From assembly GCA_006384855.1 (NCBI GenBank), contig VCJN01002430.1, positions 1 through 64,000 of the forward strand: DNA of 64,000 nucleotides, written 5' to 3'. Source of the DNA: Tetraselmis striata. Its lineage: Eukaryota; Chlorophyta; Chlorodendrophyceae; Chlorodendrales; Chlorodendraceae. How positions within the stretch are numbered: position 1 is the first letter of the stretch; each line of letters begins with the position of its first letter. The notes under the pieces are model-generated. The model was given only the letters and a program-made list of their open reading frames with translations. It had not been told where the DNA came from and ran no database searches. A program made the translations under genes and the position numbers. Positions 48,601 through 57,746 of the stretch are shown here, one piece after another.

Positions 48601-51600
48601 AGGCTCGATTTCACCCCCGCCCTCTTCCCCCCTGCACAGCGCCGTGCCGGTCCTTCTTTGTCCGGACCATTGACACTATTAGCTCTAATAGCTCCTGTGC
48701 AATTTTTTTCAGTTGTTTCCTTGATCATTTCGGCCAGTCATCACTTTGCCGGCTCGCCTAGCTGTGAGCACCAAACCCGCTCAAACGTTGTCGCGTTGTA
48801 TACGGCATGCCCCAGTGGCATGCCTCCACCGATGACGTGAGGGATCGAATGAGTTGGGGGTTGACCCCCCCCCCCCTCCCCCCCCCCGGGTGTGCAGGAG
48901 ACCACGGTTGTGAGCTACATTCTTGGGCTGCTGAGCCAGAGCGTGGCCGAGGGGCAGGCAGGCGCGGCGCCCGGCGTCGACTGGGAGCGGCTGGCGTCTG
49001 AGGCGGGGCTACACCCGGGGCGCGAGGCCGTGATCGAGGCGGCCGTGCGCGACGGCGCCAACGCCTCCCTCAACGACGCGGTCTGCGTGGCCAGGGCGCG
49101 CGACCCCGGCATCACGCCCTCCCACGCCAAGGTGATTCGCGACGCCCGCGTCCACCCCGCTGTGCCCACCCTGCTGCCCGCCGCTCTGTGAGGCATTGAC
49201 TGATGGAGCGCGGCGACCAACTTGGGCTGCCCCCACAGTTTCTCGCGTCAGGGTCAGATCCCGGTCAAACGATCAAGAATACTGGTCCATTTGACATCAA
49301 GTTCCGGTTGGCATCCTCCGATCCAATACGACATATGATTGTTTCGCCTTATGTCGAGTGAGGAAGATCGATGCATACAACGAGTGGTTCACCTCATGGT
49401 GAAGATTAGAATCGTTCGTTTGTGATCCTCCCGCGAGACGTAACTGTGAGCAGCTAGGCGTTGTCACGTGCGTGATACTCGTGTGAGGCGTCTAAGTAGC
49501 CCTTTTGGCGGGCCTTATTTCCTGCTCGGAATTGATGGGGTGCCGATACGTGCAAGCTTCCGGAGCTCCGGGATGTTTTTTCCTGCCCCCGGCGGGACAG
49601 GACTGGCAACAGTGAGACCCTTATCGCAGCGTCTCTACGACGGCCGTTTACGCACCGATCCAGTCACTGACAGCCCTGGGTATAGGCGACACTCCACTAT
49701 AGTCATCGCCAGTCTCAGCCTGGTGTGCCTGCTGCACAAGTGATTGTCCCGGCCTTGGATCGATACTCAGTAGGCGGGTCCGTCCTTACCTGCGCATCAG
49801 CATGCTGAGAGTGATCGCTGTGCCCCGCGCAGCTGGTGGCGCTGAAGCTGATATACTGTCCGCCGGGGAGCCGGCCCGCTGAACCGGCATTGGTGGCGGC
49901 AGGCGGCTCATCGCACCCCGGCGAGCGGGACCCCCTTGCCGCAGCAGCGGAAGAGAGATTGGGTGCGCTCATGATTGACGCCTCCGGGGACGAAAAGCGG
50001 GGGGCAGGGGGGGGGGGGGGGGGGCATTGGCTTGATGCTTGGCTGGCATCTATGTGGAGGCCGCGCCATCGATATGACTCTGGGCGCCGCTGCGTTGATT
50101 GGGTGTTTACTCAGGTAGCAATGAATTCGTGCAATGAGACCGAATCACAAAGTTGCAATGGTCGATGATGTGCGGCTCTGATGACGACTATTCCGAAAGA
50201 GGAGCTCCGAAACCACCCTGGCAACTGTCCTAATCAACAACGCCGCTCTCCAAATTAACTATTCAATTATTCCGGAGTGGCTCACGGCCTTTATCCACCG
50301 AGGTCCGCAACGGTGAATCGAGAACAAGCAGGCTCACCTAGTGCTCCGAAATCACTTGTCCAGGTGACAATGGAGACATTGAGCAATTGATGAAACGCCA
50401 ACATCTGTTCAAATCAAAACTGCCCCGAATATTAGCCGAAGCCGATCACTGTCGAAAACCCAGCGGGTCCGGGCAGGCAGCGCCATATGCAGGCATGAGG
50501 TGTTTTTTGCCCCCGGGACAGGACAGGCACGGACCGGTGAAACCTTTGCAGTGTCTCTACGACGGCCTTTCACCAACAAATGGTTGAGGCAGCAATCCGG
50601 TTACGGAAAGCCCTGGACAAACCATAGCCAAAGGCGAAAACTGCAGCCGCATCGGCGTATCCATAAAAAGCTGTAGAGCGACGGTCCGTTTCACATCAAC
50701 CAGACGATGCCACACATGTGCAGTCGTTTGGTCAGCAACGTGCACCAAAAAAATGCAACTGCGATCCTTTTGCGTCCTGTCGTCGAGCCAACTTTGGCGG
50801 CGCATATCTTCTCAATCTCAAACTCCTGGCTGCCGGGGTCATCCTCAGAACCCGTGACAATTGACACAATTGGCCGCCGAGCGTGTCCGGCGTACAGCGT
50901 ACCGTGATATCCCGTTAGCTTCCCGTGTCGATCCAACAAGTCATGGGGGGAGGGGGGGGGGGGGGGGGAATCCTGATGGGGATGTCTCCCAAGCTACGAC
51001 ACATATACAATCCTGCTAAACTACTATGTTTTGGTGTCGCCTACTGAAGCACCGTGGCATATATAATCCTGATTGCCTGACAAGGTAAGGAGAAGTCGCA
51101 GAGCTCACATTCATTATCGTGATCCATGTCAGAGTGCAGGTCTTGGATGAATCATGGGGGGTGGTGTTGGTGTAGTAGATGTCGTCCGGGCGGTAGCCGT
51201 CGTACTTCACACAGGTGAGGTGATACTTGATGGGTCATGCTCACGCCCGCTCTTGCGGTTGCCGCCCCCGAAGTTCCTCCCCTCCCAGACGACCTCGACC
51301 ACGAGCAGCAGGAGTGGTACATGGAGCGCGAGCCAAGCAGCGCCCCGCCCAGCGAGCCGACGGCCGCGCCTCCAGCTTCCCCGGCGGGCACCGCGGTGCC
51401 GCAGTGGGTGCGGAGCGCGCCGGGCGAGAGCGCCACCTCGACGGAGGACCGGCGGGCGGGAGCCCGGCAGGACGACGCTGAGCCGTGCGACGAAGCGGCA
51501 GGGGCGGGCGTGGCGGGGGCCGAGCCGCGTGGCATCGCCGACGCGGGGCGCGCGCTGAAGGAGGTCTGCTCGCACCTGCGCGAGGCGGGCGCGCTGCCGG

Positions 51601-52693
51601 CGCAGCCGACGCCGGTGGTGACGCTGGCGCGCGGGAGGCAGCCGCCGCCGCGGCACGCCATGACGTCCTGCGTGTACGTCTGCGCCTGGGACAGCGGCTA
51701 CTTCTACTGCGGCGAGACGGACGACATCAAGGCCCGCCCCCCCCCCCCCCCCTCCCCCCCTCCCCCTAAACCACGCAGCCCTCAAAACCGAAGAAAGCCC
51801 TCTGAGTCTCCCCCCCCCCCCCCCCCCCCGGGCACGCACATCCACGCGCAGACGCGAATCAAGGCGCACAGCACCTCAGACCGCCACAACGTGACACGTG
51901 AGCCCCCCCCCCCCCCCCCCCCCCACCCCCTACGTCATCCCATCGTTGTAGCACCAAAGGCATTCAAAGCCATTGCGGCTGCATTCGCGGGTCGGGCGCG
52001 CTGCTTATTCTTGCTTTGCCGGGGCTGTTCACGGCTCGGATTACAACGGCGTTACGGTGGCGTGGCGCCAAGGTTTATCCCGCCGCCGTCCATATGGCCT
52101 CTGTTGGGACAGTTGCCCGTGGGGTGTGGTCCTCGGCCCGGTCCAGGCCGGTATACATACAAGCTCTACAATATCGGGTGATGACATCCAAGTTCGATCG
52201 GCCCCTTTTTCGAGCTTTTTTTGAGATCTCACCATGGTTTCGGAGCGACGCAGGGTGTGCCGCAGAATCGAACGCCGCGGGGCCAAAAAGTAATGAAAAA
52301 TTTCGCACCTTCGCGTCGGAGTATTCGTGCTGTGGTCGTTATGTATTCTGACTCATTTCTCCGTTTTGATAGTTTTTCCCTCTTCGCGGTGGGGGGTCGA
52401 AAACGTTATTTATCCGCAGACCGTTTGCGTTTCTACGGTATGGCGATGGCGTTGTTGGGGTGACGACCGGAAAGGGTGGGGGGGGGTGCTTTGGAGGCGC
52501 TGAGAGCATGTGTGCACGTATGGTCCGGCGTGGCGGGGCAGGCGGGCGCGCAATGGAGGTGGCGTACGTGCCGCTGGCCAGCAAGAGCAGCGCGCGCGAG
52601 GTTGAGGCGGCGCTGCAGCGCAAGCTGCGCCACGAGGGCTTCCCCATGCTGTCGACCGCCGACGCGGCGCACCGCAACTTCGGGCGCGCGTGA
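33437..52693 (+). CDS. MSH1: Plant-type organellar MutS homologue MSH1 with GIY-YIG domain (28 proposed exons, ~1,484 aa)
   Basis: MSH1 recognises mismatches or recombination intermediates in organelle DNA, and its GIY-YIG nuclease domain is thought to cut there, suppressing mutation and illegitimate recombination. Proposed exons: 33437-33720, 33857-33910, 34594-34699, 34863-35066, 35157-35222, 35668-35853, 37092-37268, 37621-37719, 38123-38248, 38384-38623, 38838-38897, 39289-39528, 39879-39980, 40110-40256, 40900-41001, 41224-41336, 42188-42319, 42927-43124, 43587-43644, 43787-43868, 44746-44877, 45762-45930, 47572-47914, 48898-49131, 49833-49962, 51289-51731, 51852-51890, 52505-52693; phases agree. 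The N-terminus is Arg/Ser-rich and transit-like. MutS domain I has GKFYEAIG (F165, E167). The P-loop is GPNMAGKST (831-839), Walker B is LLLVDELGKGTE (D910, E911), and the switch is FATHLHGLL. GIY-YIG has CVYVCAW and YFYCGETDD (1390-1403), R1411, and HRNFG at the end. Exons 23-26 add a region absent from land-plant MSH1 as I know it. Exons 1-2, 25, and the start of 28 are least certain. Confidence 0.88.
34380..34555. repeat. TA/TG microsatellite with duplicated flank in MSH1 intron 2
   Basis: TA and TG dinucleotide runs surround two copies of GTTGTGGCCTGTA(A)CAGCCCATGTG plus AAATATCATT, at about 34342-34378 and 34411-34449, a local tandem duplication. Confidence 0.8.
36620..36680. repeat. (GTC)n/(GGC)n trinucleotide repeat in MSH1 intron 6
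   Basis: About twelve GTC units are followed by several GGC units. It lies inside the 1.2-kb intron, which otherwise shows no coding signal. Confidence 0.9.
38350..38383 (+). other. T12-G18 tract at the 3' splice site of MSH1 intron 9
   Basis: A run of T is followed directly by a run of G ending in CAG at 38383, immediately before exon 10. It is the clearest case of a G tract abutting an acceptor in this window. Confidence 0.9.
38655..38690. repeat. Interstitial TTTAGGG motif in MSH1 intron 10
   Basis: CAGGGTTTAGGGTTTAAAGCC, just after exon 10, contains two adjacent telomere-like units. A matching motif lies at 57528-57542. Confidence 0.6.
48190..48611. repeat. Tandem duplication (about 180 bp) with GTAT microsatellite in MSH1 intron 23
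   Basis: Copies at 48190-48367 and 48427-48611 both run from GTGGTATAGCAGGTGAGGAG through a GTAT microsatellite to CAATAAGGCTCGATT. Copy 2 has a 16-nt extra segment around GTTGAGCGTGCAC. A C tract separates them. Confidence 0.85.
49550..50650. repeat. Diverged repeat pair around MSH1 exon 25
   Basis: About 49560-49690 and about 50480-50630 share GTTTTTTxCCCCCGG, GGGACAGGAC, GTCTCTACGACGGCC and AAGCCCTGG/CAGCCCTGG in order. They are diverged copies of an unnamed repeat. The second copy lies in the intron after exon 25. Confidence 0.55.
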
Positions 52694-53880
52694 GGGCTTC
52701 CGGCCCGACGCGGTGCTAGATTCCAGCCCCTGCCCTAGTAGAGACCGGGGCGTCCAGTAGGGCTGGGCTCGCACCACTCCCCTTGTTGGCACACCCACGA
52801 GGCGGAGTGGGCGGCAACGGCCGTGCATGATGGTTCTCATGTAACGGAGCCACGTTGATGCTCATCATTGAGGGACGGAACAGCAACGTCGTCTGCCTGG
52901 TCCACGGGCGGCAGTGCCTCATTCACAATTGCCATGGCAGGGCATCGGTGAGTGATTGGCTCCGCCTTGGGCATTTTAAAAATCAAATCGAGTCGCACAG
53001 GGGTACAGTACCGGAACGAGACCCATTTGCCAACGCCCTTGTCAATACACTACATGACACATGTCAATACACTACTATGCCCGTATTAATTTAAGGTTTT
53101 GATAAACCCTAGAAGCCTATAAACCATGAAATCACACACTAGGGTCATCCGTTGTACGCCCATTGCAGTGCTACATCTGCATTTGCATCTACCTCTCCGT
53201 TTGCTATGCTACAAGCTTTAATACGGCTGATGTAGCGCCGAAATATTCATGTTGGGTAATAAACTATTGAATGCTTTTTTGGAATCCTGGCACTGCGACT
53301 CAAGAACTCGCGAGAACGAGAGGGCGGAAATTTTGATCAGCATAGATATTGCACAGAGGAAACATAAAATAACTAGTTTAGTTTTGTTATTGGAATGCGA
53401 TAAGACGACAACGCCGTCGTGTACTCCTAAGGAGAGCATATGCGGCACGGAAGCTGTCATCTTGCTGCTGTGCTGCTGCCGGGAGTTGAATCCTGGTAAA
53501 TTAGTGCGCGTCGGGTGTCTACCGATGCGCGGATCTGAAACTTGAAATTTCTCACTTGTTTTCCAGCACTAGCTTAGTACAGCGCACGGATGAAGCAAAT
53601 CACCCTACTTTAAAGCTACGCGATCCGTGATTTATCCGTGCAGTAATCGGATATTTATTTTTAAGGAGTTTTGACATACCCTTTTAAGCAACTTGCACAT
53701 TTGAATTTCATCACTGCGAACATTGTCTTTTATAGCCAGAGATCGCCTTTCAGTTTTATTTCTTGTCAAACCTGTGTTATCTCGCGGGCATTTTGCTATG
53801 ATCGATGTTGTAAAAGTAGGCATATTATATCCCCCATATTAAAACCCTTATTAAAACCCTAAATTCCGTGCGCTGTGGTC
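52694..53880. other. Downstream of MSH1, no supportable gene
   Basis: 3' UTR and AT-richer intergenic DNA. Short ORFs only, with none recognised. Confidence 0.55.
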
Positions 53881-53990
53881 TTTGATGCTAAACAGGCCAG
53901 CTGTCGGCACGGACCTGTATGAGATCCATTGTATAAGATCCACTAATTTGATATTGCGTAGCGTGCCGCCCTCTGAAGACTGGGTCCCTC
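53881..53990 (+). mobile_element. Solo end of the TIR element family
   Basis: It starts TTTGATGCTAAACAGGCCAG and, about 75 nt on, has GCCGCCCTCTGAAG. It matches the terminal ~100 bp of the element at 56733-57118. No partner end was found nearby. Confidence 0.65.
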
Positions 53991-55040
53991 AGCTAGCGGG
54001 CACATCTCGTCTCCTTTGTATTTTCCTTTTTGATTTTTTGTTTACCCTCCTTCCGTCCGTCCCTACCCGTGCCCTAATCCGCTCTGGCGGGGCATTTCTT
54101 GTGCTTTTTAGGGCCCCGTACAAAGCCCAGGCGGTCTCCCTCCTAGTAGCGATAGCTGCCGCCCGCTATCCCGCCAGCTGATTTAAATATATGATGCTCC
54201 TTCCGCGCATCCGCCGTATGATGATAATGCGTATAAAACAACACACTTAACCAAGTAACAGTACAGTGACGTTACAATCTGACGCCACGATGATTTTCTT
54301 ACCGCGCTCCAGCACTAGATCCTCCACAGTCTCGCTCCCTGCGAAGCAACCGTCGCCGGCTGCCAGGCATCGTGCTGCGCTATCACATGTCTCACGCACC
54401 TCCTGATCACTGCCAGCAGTTTGCTGCTAGCCACTCGTCTCCTGGTTGGTGCCTGGGGTGAGCAACGCAAGTGATTAACACTTAGTTTCTCATAATGTTA
54501 AACATGTGTTCATATTCAGAAGAAATATATATCGCAAACAAACGCAACTGCTCCGAAACCGCTTGCTGCCCCTCCTGCGTCACCATCTTTGGAGGCTTGT
54601 ACGGGTACCGCCCGTTCCGGCGAAAGCGAATTTAACAGCAGCAGTTTGCGCTGGCCCGCTCGCTCGGACACCGGCCTTCTCTCGGCATCGACATTCTCTC
54701 GGCATCGACATGCACTTGTGCCGCTAGCCTGGCGCCCCGACTAGCGACTGCTGTTTGGATGTCCCGCACTCCTGCTCGGACCTCTATATAATTAAACGCG
54801 CTCGAGATAAATATAGAATACTAGCGTCGCGAACAACAGCCGCCGCTTCTGCGGCACTACCCATGCATCCTGCGCACTCGCGCTGTCGCAGATAGTGCCG
54901 ACCACGACGCGGAATGTAGCGGCTTTCGCCCAGCAGCAGCGCAGCAGTACCCGTTGCCGCTATCACTGGCCCATAACACCACTGCCCGTCGTCTCTGCTT
55001 TATGCCGTCGCGATTCCTCGCGCGCGCTAGCTCCTGCAGT
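53991..55040. other. No supportable gene
   Basis: Open frames are short and lack motifs. A minus-strand frame at 54857-55171 (DDECVVCVHNPETEATERAR) overlaps the first tandem copy and is not preserved in the second, so it is probably not coding. Confidence 0.4.
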
Positions 55041-56279
55041 CGTGCTCGCTCTGTGGCCTCGGTTTCTGGATTATGTACGCAGACTACGCACTCATCGTCG
55101 GAAATCTCATTGCCAACACCAGTTGTCGCTCCGAAACCATCCATCTTGCTCCCCGGTATCGTGCCGACCACGGCGAGCCGGGCGAGGGTATAGCAGCAGC
55201 TCTCGGTGAGCAGCGCAGCTCACGTCGCGGCTGCTGTCGGGCACCCCCAAGGCCCCACCGCCCACCACCTCCATCTCTCGATCACTGCCCCACTCAGTAC
55301 CTCTACGTTCTGATGAGTCGTAGCGACAGTGTGTGCTGGAAAATAATACAACAATACACGTCGGCGTCGTCATCATCATTTAGATGATAGTATTCCATAA
55401 AAAAATCTCATCTTGGTTTGAATCCCATTATTATATACCCAATCACAAAAAGAAAGGATATATTAACAACAGCTATTATGAGTTCCTTTACTTATTCCCG
55501 CCACATCGACATATGTGGTATCTGCCTCACTATCCATAATTATCATACCACATCAAAAATACGATTATATAGATGCATTTGCACCACTCCGCATGAAATA
55601 GACACGTTATTTACACACATGAAGTAGTTTATATCCAAAAAGAAAAAGCTCATGTACTCGTGTTTGCTCTGTGGCGCCGGTTTCTGCATTTCTGAGCGCA
55701 GATTACGGACTCATCGGAAATCTTGCTGCGAACAACAGTTGACGCTCCGAAACCATCCATCCTGCTCCGTGGTATCGTGCCGACCACGGCGAGCCGGGCG
55801 AGGGTATAGCAGCAGCTCTCAGTGAGCAGCGCAGCTCACGTCGCGGCTGCTGTCAGGCACCCCCAAGGCCCCACCGCTCATCACCTCCATCTCTCGATCA
55901 TTGCCCCGCTCAATACCTCTACGTTCCGATTGAGTAGCGACAGCGTGTGGTAAATAAAACAATTTACGTCGGCGTCTTCATCATTATTTAAATGATATAT
56001 CATTCAAATAATAATAAATACCATACATTGATTTGAACCCCGTTATGATATACCCAGCCACAAAACTAAGGTCGCGATCTGACATGTATATAACAGCTAC
56101 TAACAATGAATTCCTTTATCTATTCCCGCCACTGACATCGACATATGTGGTATCTATCTCTCTATCCATCACTATTATACCACATCAAATAATGAGACTA
56201 TGTAGATGCCTTTGCACGACTCAACATGATATAGACACGTGATTTACACACATGCAGTAGTTTATATCCAAAAAGAAAG
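55041..56279. repeat. Tandem duplication of a ~610-bp unit
   Basis: Copies 55041-55646 and 55657-56279 align over their whole length. Both start in CTCGTGTTTGCTCTGTGG-type sequence and pass through TCGTGCCGACCACGGCGAGC, GCAGCTCACGTCGCGGCTGC and CGACATATGTGGTATCT to GTAGTTTATATCCAAAAAGA. They differ by many substitutions and small indels, so the duplication is not recent. The GC-rich first half and AT-rich second half differ strongly in composition. No shared open frame. Confidence 0.88.
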
Positions 56280-56732
56280 TTCTTCTTCGTCGTCCATCAT
56301 TATCAGGCGGCCCAGCCGGCGGCGGCTCACATGCTGTTGCCGCATTTGCCCTGCGTGCGAGCGCCCGTACGGGGCATGGCGAAGCGCAGGTCCTCCCGCA
56401 CATGCCTGCTCCCATCCAGGTGAGCGCTAAAACGCGCTTTTTAGGTGATGGAAGCCCCCGAGGTGATGGAAGGTATCGCAGACTTCCGGCAAATGAGTGG
56501 ATTGATCGCAGCACAGTGAGACTTGCGCCTCGGTAGAGGCCACCCCGAACGGCAACACCCCAAGCCCGAGTCCGCTGGCTCTGTACTTTCAACCCATTTC
56601 CGGGGCGAAACACCCCATGATCAGCATCATTATCGGGGGTGCCGGGATGCGGATCCACATCTGGTTGCGTGCTCTGGAAGAACGAAACGCTCATGCGATA
56701 GAAAGTTCTCGCCACTTTGTTCCCGCTGAGTC

Positions 56733-57118
56733 TTTGATGCTGAACAGGCCAGCTGTGTAACGGCCCGGCGGCACAAACCCGCACAGGGTCCACTAAAGGG
56801 CCCCACATAGGGTCCGCAAACGAAAGCGCGAAGCGTGCATCCCTCTGACAGGCCAGGCCGCTCATGCCATCCCAGCAACGGTGCGCTACTCTCAGCCTGC
56901 GGATCGTGCAGATGCCTGCCAAACATGACCCTTGGTGGGATCTCCCCGAGCAACCCACTGCCGTTTGCGAATCAGCGCGCCGCAAGGCAAGCAGCTTTTG
57001 TCCGATCAATGCTCGCCGACCGGCCTTCAGAGGGCTGCACGCTGCGCACTTTAACCAGAGGACACTGCGCGGGTTCGTGCCGCCGGGCCGTGAGACAGCT
57101 GGCCTGTTGAGCATCAAA
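56733..57118. mobile_element. 386-bp TIR (MITE-like) element
   Basis: Inverted ends TTTGATGCTGAACAGGCCAG (left) and its complement ending AGCATCAAA (right) extend over roughly 110 bp each, with matching GGCCCGGCGGCAC and CCCTCTGA blocks. There is no transposase. A related solo end lies at 53881. A target-site duplication is not obvious. Confidence 0.78.
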
Positions 57119-57746
57119 GCCTAAGCGGGATCAAAGTCGTAAGACATCTCAATGTTGAACTTGCTCACCATCATCGAGAGCCACACGCTGCCGCCGCGCG
57201 TAGCCTGGGGCCGGTCGTGCCGGTGAGGACTGCCGGCGAGCGATGACGGCCCCCTTTCCCTCCCCGCGCCACGACACCCGGTGCCAGCGGAGCGCTGCCC
57301 ACCCGCGCAGCCGCTGTCTCCCCGTGCGGCGACCCGCGAGAGAAGATCGACAGAGGAGCCAGACACGCTCCAAAGCCGTGCTCGGCCGTACTCCCATCCC
57401 GTCCCAATGGAATGGTGCGCCGGGGCATCTCGCCGCTTGTGACGGGCTTAAAAGTAAGAAAGAGCGGGGCGGGCGGTTACATGCAGCCTGTCACAGCGGC
57501 GGCAACACGGCGTGGAACCCCCCGACAGGGTTTAGGGTTTAGAATTCACAACCACAACGTTGTCGTGCGGTTCTGCAGTCACCGGCATGCACTTCCGATC
57601 GGGATGAGGGGGTGGTACGGGCATTGCTTCCAGGCCATTCCCAGGGTGCAGGGACTCGGGTCCAACCCTCCCGGGGACGCCCCCCACCCCCCGGCTCCCG
57701 GGCGCCCCGCCCGCCGCCCGCCGCCCCCAGCGTGGCGGGTGCCCCC
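57119..57746. other. 3' flank of the UVR-ApaG gene
   Basis: No coding signal. An interstitial TTTAGGGTTTAG lies at 57528-57542. Confidence 0.5.

Noticed and set aside
51207-51869. 220-codon minus-strand ORF
   Set aside because: Shadow of the GC-rich MSH1 exon 26.
54857-55171. Minus-strand frame with ECVVC as a RING-like finger
   Set aside because: Only one Cys pair, and the frame is destroyed in the second tandem copy.
56221-57117. 298-codon minus-strand ORF
   Set aside because: Mostly spans the TIR element and one tandem-repeat end; no motif, composition not coding-like.
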